This document shows, piece after piece, positions 1 to 6,002 of a stretch of DNA of 6,799 nucleotides. Source of the stretch: Deltaproteobacteria bacterium (GTDB lineage Bacteria > Desulfobacterota > Binatia > DP-6); assembly GCA_005879245.1 (NCBI GenBank), contig VBLA01000063.1:1-6799 (forward strand), read 5' to 3'. Each line of letters starts with the position of its first letter. Positions within the stretch are counted from its first letter, which is position 1. Both the position numbers and the translations under genes were made by a program. A model generated the notes under the pieces. That model was given only the letters and a program-made list of their open reading frames with translations. It did not search any database and had not been told where the DNA came from.

Positions 1-748
1 CCCGCTCGCAGAGGATCACGTTCTCCTTGCCTCCCGACATGATGCGCTCGACCCATAGGAGGTACGCCTCCGTGTCGAGCGAGTTGCCCCGCTTGTGGAC
101 GACCGGCAGCAGCGTCGTCCGGAGGCGGTTCAGGAGCGCCTGGTTCTTGCTGTTCGGCTCCCCGATCTGGAAGCAGTCGACGCCCGCGTCCTCGTAGATC
201 GACACGTCGGCCGGATCGAGGATCTCGACCACCGTCGGGAGCCCGAACTCCCGTCCGGCCTTCACGATGAGCGCGAGCCCGCGCTTGAGCGACTCCGTGT
301 CGGTCGAGCCGAGGCCCTCCCAGCCGCTGTAGGGGCTCGAGCGGTACTTGACGACGCCGCCGCGGAGACACTGCCCTCCCGCCTCCTTCACCAGCCGGGC
401 GCCTTCCATGATCTGGGGCTCGCTCTCGACCGAGCACGGCCCCGAGATCACCACGAGCTCGTCCCCGCCACAGACGACGCTGCCGATCTTCACCGCCTGG
501 TAGATCCGTCGATCGGGTGGTCCCTTCTGCGCCGCGCGCTTGTAGGCCCGCGAGATCGGGATCAGCTGCTCGACCCCCGCGAGCTCCTCGATCTCGCCGA
601 CGGGGAGCGCGGAGATGTCCCCGTACACGCCGATGAGGGTGATCTCCGCGCCGACCATCTTGCCGGTCTTGAAGCCGAGCCCGTGGAGCTTCTGCTCGAC
701 GGCCGCGACCTCCTCGGACGTCGCATCCCGTCGCATCTTGACGAGCAT
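1..748 (-). CDS. 3-deoxy-7-phosphoheptulonate (DAHP) synthase-like protein, partial at its C-terminus
   Basis: This looks like a type I, Thermotoga-style DAHP synthase, the cytoplasmic enzyme that condenses phosphoenolpyruvate with erythrose 4-phosphate at the entry to the shikimate pathway. The 249 visible residues begin with a ferredoxin-like regulatory domain (about 1-70, starting MLVKMRRDATSEE), followed by the first part of the TIM barrel. Visible motifs are ISGPCSVES (Cys105, the family metal ligand), LRGG followed by KYRSSPYS from Lys134, QIGEPN around Pro198, HKRG, and ILCER at the window edge. The start at 748 is preceded by a good ribosome binding site. The family motifs KPRTSPYS and QIGARN are altered here to KYRSSPYS and QIGEPN. 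The second change removes an arginine that binds PEP in characterised enzymes, with no gap in the alignment. It may therefore be a divergent paralogue with another substrate or reduced activity. The family call is firm; the exact reaction is not. Confidence 0.85.
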   Translation of the reverse strand, partial: MLVKMRRDATSEEVAAVEQKLHGLGFKTGKMVGAEITLIGVYGDISALPVGEIEELAGVEQLIPISRAYKRAAQKGPPDRRIYQAVKIGSVVCGGDELVVISGPCSVESEPQIMEGARLVKEAGGQCLRGGVVKYRSSPYSGWEGLGSTDTESLKRGLALIVKAGREFGLPTVVEILDPADVSIYEDAGVDCFQIGEPNSKNQALLNRLRTTLLPVVHKRGNSLDTEAYLLWVERIMSGGKENVILCER

Positions 749-758
749 GAGAGGCGAT

Positions 759-765
759 TCTCCTT
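759..765 (-). promoter_or_regulatory. Ribosome binding site of the DAHP-synthase-like gene
   Basis: Read on the minus strand this is AAGGAGA, a strong Shine-Dalgarno match ending 10 bases before the ATG at 748. It supports that start. No convincing -35/-10 pair could be picked out in the short divergent spacer beyond it. Confidence 0.6.
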
Positions 766-810
766 TCCGCGCTTTGCGGGCTAGTGACCATTGCACTAGA
801 AGCGGAGCCG

Positions 811-2274
811 ATGCGTCAAGGGCCCCGCGAAGGCACGATACTCGCCCTCGACGTGGGGACAACCGGGGTCCGGGCCCTCCTCCTCGATCCGACCGGGAGG
901 CCACGCGGGGAGGCGTACCGCGAGGTGCTTCCCACCTACCCCGGCCCGGGGCTGGTGGAGCACGATCCCGAGGCCCTCTTCCGCGCCATCGGCGAGGTCG
1001 CGCGGACGGTCCTCGGCGGAGCCGTGGCCCCAGGGGTGCAGGCACTCGGTCTCAGCAGTCAGCGCGGCACGGCCGTCGTCTGGGAAGCCGCGACCGCACG
1101 GCCCGTCCACCCGGCGCTCTCGTGGCAAGATGGCCGGACAGCGGAACGTTGCCGGACGCTCCTCGCCGAGGGCGTGTTCGTGAGCCCGCTCACCGCCGCG
1201 ACGAAGATCGAATGGATCCTGGACCGCGTCGACCCCGAGCGCGATGGCGTGCGGGCCGGACGGCTCCGCTGCGGCACGCTCGACGCCTGGGTCGCATGGC
1301 GGCTCACGGCCGGCCGCGTGTCGGCGACCGACGCCTCCCACGCCTCGTGCAGCGGCTTCTACGACCTCCTCGCGCGCAGCTGGAACCCGGCCGTGCTCGA
1401 GGCGCTCCGCGTCCCTCCCGCCGCTCTTCCCACGATCGGCGACTCGAGCAGCGTGCTCGGCCGGGTGGATGTGGCCGGCCTGCCGTCCGTCCCCCTCGCG
1501 GCGATCATCGGTGACCAGCAGGCCGCGATGATGGGACAGCTCCGCCTCGAGCCGGGCGAGGTGAAGATCACGTACGGCACCTCGGCGATGGTCGACCTGA
1601 ATGCCGGGCCGGAGCCGCTCTGGTCGACGCGCGCGGCCTATCCACTCGTCCTCTGGCAGCGCGACGGCGTGCCGAGCTTCTGCCTCGAGGGCACGGCGAT
1701 CACCGCGGGCGCTGCCATCACGTGGCTGCGCGACGGGCTCGGCATCCTCGAGAGCGCGAAGGAGAGCGCGGCGCTCGCCGCGAGCGTACCGGATGCGGGT
1801 GGCGCCTGGGCCATCCCGGCCTTCCAGGGCCTCGGCACCCCATACATGGAGGCGGGAGCGCGGGCCGTGTTGGGGGGCCTCTCGCGCGCCACCACCCGCG
1901 CGCACGTGGTACGCGCCATGCTCGAGGGGATCGCGTGGCGTTGCCGGGAGGTCTACGAGGCGCTGCGCGCCGACTCGCCGCACGCTGCACCGGCCGCGCT
2001 GCGCGCCGACGGCGGTGCCGCCCAGAACGACGTCCTCCTCCAGCTCCAGGCCGACGCGCTCGGCCTTCCGGTCGAGCGGCCGACCGTCATCGAGGCCGCG
2101 GCGCTCGGCGCCGGATACCTGGCGGGCCTCGCGACGGGAGTCTGGCGGACGGCCGCCGAGCTGCACCAGGCGTGGCATCGCGACCGCCTCTTCGAGCCGA
2201 CCATGTCCCCGGCCGCACGCGAGGAGCGCTTCGCCGCCTGGCAGCGCCACGTCGCGGCGGCGCGCGAGGCTTGA
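811..2274 (+). CDS. FGGY-family carbohydrate kinase, glycerol kinase-like
   Basis: This is an ATP-dependent sugar or polyol kinase of the FGGY family, 487 residues, close to the usual 500 of glycerol kinase. The N-terminal ATPase-fold half has LALDVGTTG (Asp14), SSQRG (Arg85), SWQDGRTA (Trp105) and GTLDAW. The C-terminal half has IGDQQAAMMGQ (catalytic-base Asp235), KITYGTS, WLRDGL, FQGLGTPY, RADGGAAQND and ALGAGYLAGLA. The overall order and wording match GlpK best. Several glycerol-contacting positions differ: Glu after the QR pair is Gly86, the PYFSGTK tyrosine is Leu127, and the TYGTGCF phenylalanine is Met, so another polyol or ketose is possible. I chose ATG 811, which has GGAG just upstream and leaves room for divergent promoters; GTG 784 would add nine residues. 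The MmgE/PrpD gene follows after 55 bases, suggesting co-transcription. Confidence 0.9.
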   Translation: MRQGPREGTILALDVGTTGVRALLLDPTGRPRGEAYREVLPTYPGPGLVEHDPEALFRAIGEVARTVLGGAVAPGVQALGLSSQRGTAVVWEAATARPVHPALSWQDGRTAERCRTLLAEGVFVSPLTAATKIEWILDRVDPERDGVRAGRLRCGTLDAWVAWRLTAGRVSATDASHASCSGFYDLLARSWNPAVLEALRVPPAALPTIGDSSSVLGRVDVAGLPSVPLAAIIGDQQAAMMGQLRLEPGEVKITYGTSAMVDLNAGPEPLWSTRAAYPLVLWQRDGVPSFCLEGTAITAGAAITWLRDGLGILESAKESAALAASVPDAGGAWAIPAFQGLGTPYMEAGARAVLGGLSRATTRAHVVRAMLEGIAWRCREVYEALRADSPHAAPAALRADGGAAQNDVLLQLQADALGLPVERPTVIEAAALGAGYLAGLATGVWRTAAELHQAWHRDRLFEPTMSPAAREERFAAWQRHVAAAREA

Positions 2275-2319
2275 TCCGCGAAGGCCAGCTCGCTAGCGGA
2301 AGGTACGTGAGCGCGAGCG

Positions 2320-2324
2320 AAGGA
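2320..2324 (+). promoter_or_regulatory. Ribosome binding site of the MmgE/PrpD gene
   Basis: AAGGA lies five bases before ATG 2330 and fixes that start. The 55 bases between the kinase stop and this gene show no hairpin with a T-run, consistent with one transcript. Confidence 0.55.
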
Positions 2325-2329
2325 CATCG

Positions 2330-3739
2330 ATGAGCGTGACCGAGACGGGCGAGCCGCTCGCACGGCGGCTTGCCGCCGACACGGCGGCGATCCGCGACGG
2401 GCCCCTCCCGCCAGCCGTCATCGAGCGGGCACACGTCCTCTTCCGCGACTACCTCGGCGTCGCGCTCGGCGGGTCGAACGTCGAGTCGAGCGTCGTCCTG
2501 CGTCGCGCGCTCCGTGCGCTCGCGTTCACGGGCACCGCGACCGTGCTCGGAGCCGCGGACCGTCTGCCCGCGGCCCAGGCGGCGCTCGCCAACGGCGCAG
2601 CTGCCCACACGCTCGAGATGGACGACACCTACCAGCAGGGCTCGATCCACCTCGGCGCCAGCGTGTTCTCGGCGGCCCTCGCCGCGGCCGAGCTCGCCGA
2701 GGCCGGAGGCCAGCTCGTGCTCCGCGCGGCGGTCGGGGGCTACGAGGTCGCGGCGAGGCTCGCGCGGGCGCTCGGACCGGCGGCGCACTATCGTCGCGGG
2801 TTTCATCCGACGGGAACGTGCGGTGCCTTCGGGGCGGCGGCCGCAGCCGGCGCCGTGCTCGGGCTCGACGTGAATGCGCTCGCGACAGCGCTCGGGATCG
2901 CCGGCAGCCAGGCGTCGGGTTCGATGGAGTTCCTCGCCAACGGGGCCTGGACGAAGCGCCTGCACCCCGGCTGGGCGGCCTGCGCGGGGCTCCACGCTGC
3001 CGCCCTCGCCGCGGCGGGCTTCCGCGCGCCGGCGACGATCCTCGAGGGACGGTTCGGCTTTCTCACCGCATACTCGGAGGGCGCGGATCCGACGCCGCTC
3101 TTCGCGCCGGTTCTTCCCCGCGACGGGTACGCGCTCAGCGCGACCAGCGTGAAGCCCCACGCCTGCTGCCGTTACATGCAGGGACCGATCGACGCCACGC
3201 TCGCGCTCCGCACCTCGCATGGCGTCGTGCCGCGGGCCGTCGAGCAGGTCGAGGTGGGCGTCCTCGAGGCCGCCTTCCCGATCATCTGCGAGCCGATGGC
3301 CGCGAAGCAGCGGCCTCTCTCCGTGGTCGACGCGCAGTTCAGCCTGCCCTTCGGCATCGCGGTCGCCCTCGTCCGGGGCGCCGCCTCACCCGACGAGTTC
3401 ACCCTCTCGACCATCGCGGATCCCACCGTGCGGGGGCTCATGCAGCGGGTCACCGCCATCCGCGATCCGAAGCTCGACGCGCTCTACCCGCGCGCCTGGG
3501 CGTCGTGGGTCCGGATCGCCCTCCGCGACGGGCGGTCGATCGAGGCCCGCATCGAGCACCCCCGCGGTGACCCGGAGAACTTCCCGGCCCCTGCGGAGAT
3601 GGACGCGAAGTTCCGGAAGCTCGCCGGGCGCGTCCTGCCGCCGGGTGCGATCGAGCGGCTCGCCGCCGCGATCGACACCTTCCCCGACGCGGAGCGCGCC
3701 ACGGCGGTGCTCGCGGCGGCAGTCCCGAGCGGCAGATAA
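2330..3739 (+). CDS. MmgE/PrpD family protein (2-methylcitrate dehydratase-like)
   Basis: This is a full-length (469 residue) member of the MmgE/PrpD family, which includes 2-methylcitrate dehydratase, cis-aconitate decarboxylase and related enzymes that act on small polycarboxylates. Visible family signatures in order are FRDYLGVALGG near the N-terminus, NGAAAHTLEMDDTY from Asn88, GGYEVAARLARALG, HPTGTCGAFGAAAAAG from His159, GIAGSQASGSMEF, KRLHPGWAACAGLHAA, ILEGRFGF, and SVKPHACCRYMQGPIDA around Lys275, the region that holds active-site residues in the family. The C-terminal lid domain follows, with SVVDAQFSLPFGIAVAL. No signal peptide or membrane segment is present, so it should be cytoplasmic. 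No citrate synthase, isocitrate lyase-like or propionate gene is nearby, so a methylcitrate-cycle role is not supported by context. The pairing with a polyol/sugar kinase suggests a catabolic pair, but the substrate cannot be read from the sequence. Confidence 0.92.
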   Translation: MSVTETGEPLARRLAADTAAIRDGPLPPAVIERAHVLFRDYLGVALGGSNVESSVVLRRALRALAFTGTATVLGAADRLPAAQAALANGAAAHTLEMDDTYQQGSIHLGASVFSAALAAAELAEAGGQLVLRAAVGGYEVAARLARALGPAAHYRRGFHPTGTCGAFGAAAAAGAVLGLDVNALATALGIAGSQASGSMEFLANGAWTKRLHPGWAACAGLHAAALAAAGFRAPATILEGRFGFLTAYSEGADPTPLFAPVLPRDGYALSATSVKPHACCRYMQGPIDATLALRTSHGVVPRAVEQVEVGVLEAAFPIICEPMAAKQRPLSVVDAQFSLPFGIAVALVRGAASPDEFTLSTIADPTVRGLMQRVTAIRDPKLDALYPRAWASWVRIALRDGRSIEARIEHPRGDPENFPAPAEMDAKFRKLAGRVLPPGAIERLAAAIDTFPDAERATAVLAAAVPSGR

Positions 3740-3854
3740 TCGCCGCTCCGTCACCTTCGCGGCCGCGCCGACCGGCGCTCGGCCGTGGCGAAGTCCGCGG
3801 ATCCGCTCGGCTCTCGGCCCGGCCGTCCCTGGCACCCGCGTTGCACAAGACACA

Positions 3855-3868
3855 GCGCTCGCGAGCGC
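3855..3868. repeat. 14-base perfect palindrome upstream of the protease gene
   Basis: GCGCTCGCGAGCGC is its own reverse complement and sits 21 bases before the proposed TTG start of the protease, within a 150-base gap (3740-3889) that otherwise shows no gene. It could be a small operator or hairpin. In DNA this GC-rich, chance is a serious alternative. Confidence 0.3.
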
Positions 3869-3889
3869 GGGCCGTCGGCAGAGAGACCC

Positions 3890-4789
3890 TTGCGGATCAC
3901 GAAGACCATCGCCATCGCCATTGCACTCGTCATCCTCGCCTCGCCGGCACGGGCAGCGACCTTCGTCGGCATGAACGAGCGCGTGCTGGCGCGCAGCGCC
4001 GACGCGATCGTCATCGGCCGCGTGGCGGCGATCGAGATGGTGGCGAGCCCGGAGGGCGCGATCAGCACGCTGGTGACCGTCGAGGTGGAGCGTGAGCTTC
4101 GCGGCCACGTCGGCGCGCTCGTGACGCTGCGTCAGCCGGGTGGCCAGGTGGGCGATCGTGGCCTCTGGATCCCCGGTGGGGCGCGCTTCGCGACCGGGGA
4201 GCGGCAGCTCCTCTTCCTCTCGGTGCACCACGACGGCACGGTGCGCACCACCGCACTCGGGTTGGGACAGTTCGTCCTCGTTCCCCATCCTCGTACCGGG
4301 GCGACCATGGCCGAGCGGCGCCTGGACGCTCTCTTCGTCGACAGCCAGCCGGTGCACCGCGTGGCGCTCGCGCGTCTCCTCCGGACGATCGCCCGCGCGG
4401 TCGCCGCCGAGACGGGAGCGCCACCCCAAGCCCTCGTGACCGTGCCCCCCGAGCTGGTCACGCCAGGTCTCGAGCGCGAGTCGGTCGACGCGTTCACGTA
4501 CGCGCTCGACGGCGCGTTCGCCGCCTGGACCAACGTCACCGGCGCCTCGATCGTGCTCGCCCGCGGCGGCAGCATCGCTCCGGCCCCCCTGCAGTGCGAC
4601 GGGGTGTCCCAGATCGTGTTCAACGACCCGTTCCGAGAGATGTCGAAGCCGGTCGGCTGCAGCGGTGTGCTCGCGCTCGGCGGCTTCTGCACCTCGGCGG
4701 AGACCGAGATGGTGAACGGCGTGCGCTTCTTCCGCATCACGGAGGGCAACGTCACCTTCAACTCGGGCTTCGGGTCGTGCACCTTCTGA
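3890..4789 (+). CDS. Secreted matrixin-like metalloprotease, N-terminal part, ending at an in-frame TGA
   Basis: These 299 residues form the N-terminal part of a secreted zinc protease. From TTG 3890 the protein opens with a classic signal peptide: Arg and Lys, then a hydrophobic run TIAIAIALVILA, then ARA with cleavage expected after residue 22. The open frame extends upstream to 3785 (an ATG-initiated 334-residue version), but those extra 35 residues are basic and proline-rich and would bury the signal peptide, so TTG 3890 is preferred despite only a weak purine-rich AGAGAGA before it. After the signal comes a small beta domain (ADAIVIGRV, LLFLSVHH), then the start of the catalytic domain (FAAWTNVTGASIVLA, VFNDPF, several cysteines, FFRITEGNVTF). 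It stops at TGA 4787-4789, just before the zinc-binding helix, so this product alone would lack the active site. The same frame continues intact beyond the TGA. Confidence 0.7.
   Translation: MRITKTIAIAIALVILASPARAATFVGMNERVLARSADAIVIGRVAAIEMVASPEGAISTLVTVEVERELRGHVGALVTLRQPGGQVGDRGLWIPGGARFATGERQLLFLSVHHDGTVRTTALGLGQFVLVPHPRTGATMAERRLDALFVDSQPVHRVALARLLRTIARAVAAETGAPPQALVTVPPELVTPGLERESVDAFTYALDGAFAAWTNVTGASIVLARGGSIAPAPLQCDGVSQIVFNDPFREMSKPVGCSGVLALGGFCTSAETEMVNGVRFFRITEGNVTFNSGFGSCTF
4787..4789 (+). other. In-frame TGA codon splitting the protease
   Basis: This TGA is followed by AAC GAG ACC and is in the same frame as the zinc motif 31 bases downstream. TGA also ends the kinase (2272-2274) and the VOC gene (6000-6002), so a genome-wide reassignment of TGA is not supported. 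Only a three-base-pair hairpin (4805-4807 with 4813-4815) lies downstream, too weak to count as a bacterial SECIS element. Confidence 0.85.
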
Positions 4790-5557
4790 AACGAGACCAA
4801 CCTGGCCGAAGTGGCGACGCACGAGATCGGCCATACGATCGGACTCGGTCACAGCTCTGAGGTGGACAATGCCCCGCCCGATCTGAAGGACGCGACGATG
4901 TACTATCGCGCGCACTTCGACGGTCGGGGCGCCTCGGTCCACGCAGACGACATCGCCGCGCTGCGCTCGATCTACCCCGGCCCGGGCGGCGGTGATCCGG
5001 CGACCGATGACAGTGACCAGGACGGCCTCACCGACGCCGTGGACAACTGTCCGGCGCTCCCGAACCCCGCCCAGACGGACACGGACGGCGACGGGATCGG
5101 CGATCTCTGCGATCCCTGTCCGCTGGTGCCGGCCGGCAGCAGCGACGGCCCCTGCCAGCCCATCTTCGCCAGCAAGCTCTCCGCGCGGCTGGCCGGGGTG
5201 CGGAGCCACCTCGTCTGGCGCGGCAGCATCGATCTTCCCACGGGCGTGGCCTCCAACGGCGCCCGCGCTCTGCTCGTGAGCGGGAGCGGCATCATGCTCG
5301 ACACGTCGCTCGGCGCGAGCCTCACCCGGAACGGCGCGCAGCGGCACGCGCTCCGCTATCGGAGCGACCGGGCGCTCATGACGCTCCGGCCCGAGGCGAG
5401 CGGCAGTTACCGGGTGCGCGTGGCGGTGAAGAACGTGGACCTAGGCTCCGGCGCGCCGCCGCTGATCAGCGCGAACCTCCAGGTCAGCGGCATGACCTTC
5501 AGCGACTCGCTCAGCTGTGCGCGGCCGCGTGGCCGCCGACTGCACTGCGACGGCTAG
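4790..5557 (+). CDS. Metalloprotease C-terminal part: zinc site, thrombospondin type-3 repeats and C-terminal domain
   Basis: This is the continuation of the protease frame after the TGA. It carries the zinc-binding helix HEIGHTIGLGH, the Met-turn (ATMYY) and the end of the catalytic domain (DDIAALRSIYPGPGGG), the usual matrixin ending. Next comes a thrombospondin type-3 pair with alternating aspartates (DSDQDGLTD, VDNCPALPNPAQ, DTDGDGIGDLCDPCP), a calcium-binding linker in extracellular proteins. The last 130 residues are beta-rich and not assigned to a family by me (RALLVSGSGIMLD, GSYRVRVAVKNVDLG), ending with two cysteines near the C-terminus. The only early in-frame start is GTG 4811, directly before the zinc motif, with no ribosome binding site (AACCTGGCCGAA precedes it) and no signal peptide. 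Independent translation would give a cytoplasmic fragment lacking half the catalytic fold, so this is not a separate gene. Confidence 0.7.
   Translation, partial: NETNLAEVATHEIGHTIGLGHSSEVDNAPPDLKDATMYYRAHFDGRGASVHADDIAALRSIYPGPGGGDPATDDSDQDGLTDAVDNCPALPNPAQTDTDGDGIGDLCDPCPLVPAGSSDGPCQPIFASKLSARLAGVRSHLVWRGSIDLPTGVASNGARALLVSGSGIMLDTSLGASLTRNGAQRHALRYRSDRALMTLRPEASGSYRVRVAVKNVDLGSGAPPLISANLQVSGMTFSDSLSCARPRGRRLHCDG
5006..5125 (+). repeat. Thrombospondin type-3 calcium-binding repeats in the protease
   Basis: The translated segment has the spacing DxDxDGxxDxxDNCPxxxNxxQxDxDxDGxGDxCDxCP with minor variation: DSDQDGLTD, then VDNCPALPNPAQ, then DTDGDGIGDLCDPCP. This matches type-3 repeats that bind calcium in secreted and surface proteins. 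It supports an extracellular location for the intact protease. Confidence 0.85.
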
Positions 5558-5600
5558 CACGCCGCTCCTCGCTCCGTTGCGGGGTGTCACGCCGCACAGT

Positions 5601-5606
5601 AGAAGG
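5601..5606 (+). promoter_or_regulatory. Ribosome binding site of the VOC gene
   Basis: AGAAGG lies six bases before ATG 5613 and selects that start over the upstream in-frame ATG 5517, which falls inside the end of the protease gene. Confidence 0.5.
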
Positions 5607-5612
5607 TCCGCC

Positions 5613-6002
5613 ATGGACGCACCGGCCGTCCGGGTGCGTGGTCTCCGGCACGTGGCGCTGCGCGTCCGCGACGTGCGCACCGCCGCGGCGTTCTACGTCG
5701 AGACCTTCGGCATGCGCATCGTGTGGGCGCCGGATGCGGACAACGTCTACCTGAGCTCGGGTGATGACAACCTCGCCCTCCACCACCACCCCGGCGCGCG
5801 GGCCGAGGGCGCGCTCGATCACCTCGGCTTCGTGGTGGCGACGCCGGAGGACGTCGAGGCCGCAGCTGCCACGCTGCGCGCCCGGAACGTGCCTCTCGTA
5901 CACGAGCCCAAGGCCCACCGGGACGGGTCGGTGTCGTGCTACTGCCGCGATCCCGACGGCAACCTCGTCCAGATCCTCTACCTGCCCGGGCTAGGGGAGT
6001 GA
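5613..6002 (+). CDS. VOC family (glyoxalase/bleomycin-resistance fold) protein
   Basis: This 129-residue protein has the two beta-alpha-beta-beta-beta units of the vicinal oxygen chelate superfamily, whose members include glyoxalases, dioxygenases, epimerases and drug-binding proteins. The first unit starts LRHVALRVRDVRTAAAFYVETFGM (His13 is the usual first metal ligand). The second has LDHLGFVVATPEDVEAAAATL (His70, usual ligand) and closes with RDPDGNLVQILYLPG. The closing motif normally reads GNLxE, with Glu as the last metal ligand; here it is Gln120. The middle strand, NLALHHHPG, lacks the Glu that glyoxalase I uses, although three histidines follow at 57-59. So it is probably not a glyoxalase I and its metal site may be unusual. 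Its stop overlaps the pcs start by four bases, so the two should be translated together. The substrate is unknown. Confidence 0.85.
   Translation: MDAPAVRVRGLRHVALRVRDVRTAAAFYVETFGMRIVWAPDADNVYLSSGDDNLALHHHPGARAEGALDHLGFVVATPEDVEAAAATLRARNVPLVHEPKAHRDGSVSCYCRDPDGNLVQILYLPGLGE

Larger units (their letters stand above)
3890..5557 (+). pseudogene. Complete matrixin-like metalloprotease reading frame interrupted by one TGA codon
   Basis: Taken as one frame this is a 556-codon gene with two stops: the internal TGA (codon 300) and the terminal TAG. Domain order is signal peptide (1-22), N-terminal beta domain (about 25-165), metzincin catalytic domain (about 195-365), thrombospondin type-3 calcium repeats (about 373-412), and a C-terminal beta-rich domain (about 420-555). 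The zinc motif HEIGHTIGLGH is at 311-321 and a Met-turn ATMYY has its Met at 337, the spacing expected of metzincins. The single TGA lies in the context CTF-stop-NETNLAEVATHEIGH. A TGG would read CTFWNETNLAEV, a natural sequence before a matrixin zinc helix. No frameshift or other stop exists and codon bias is unchanged on both sides. So it is a very recent nonsense mutation, an assembly or read error, or a recoded stop. I label it a pseudogene provisionally. Confidence 0.6.

Noticed and set aside
95..784. Plus-strand open frame of 229 codons at the left edge
   Set aside because: The minus strand here encodes clear DAHP synthase motifs. The plus-strand translation is low-complexity Asp/Arg/Leu-rich sequence without a domain.
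796..2250. Minus-strand open frame of 484 codons opposite the kinase
   Set aside because: It is a mirror of the kinase codon pattern, with no recognisable motif and no ribosome binding site.
3785..3889. 35-residue N-terminal extension of the protease from ATG 3785
   Set aside because: The extension is basic and Pro/Arg-rich and would place the signal peptide internally. Starting at TTG 3890 gives a textbook signal peptide.
4787..4815. TGA as a selenocysteine codon with a downstream SECIS hairpin
   Set aside because: The only hairpin at the right distance has three base pairs. The position is not catalytic in metzincins and is best explained as a tryptophan codon changed to TGA. No selenocysteine machinery is visible in this window.
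3386..5347. Long minus-strand open frame of 653 codons
   Set aside because: It lies antisense to two well-supported genes. Its translation is Arg/Ala/Gly/His-rich with no recognisable domain, typical of shadow frames in GC-rich DNA.
4811..5557. Independent gene starting at GTG 4811
   Set aside because: It would begin two residues before the zinc motif, has no ribosome binding site and no signal peptide, and lacks half the catalytic domain. It is the downstream half of the split protease.
5936..5998. Upstream start of pcs at GTG 5936
   Set aside because: It would overlap the VOC gene by 67 bases and add an arginine/proline-rich leader absent from the family. GTG 5999 gives the expected length.
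2272..6002. Genome-wide reassignment of TGA to Trp or Gly
   Set aside because: TGA correctly ends the kinase and the VOC gene at the expected family lengths, the other genes contain no internal TGA, and TGG is used for Trp throughout.
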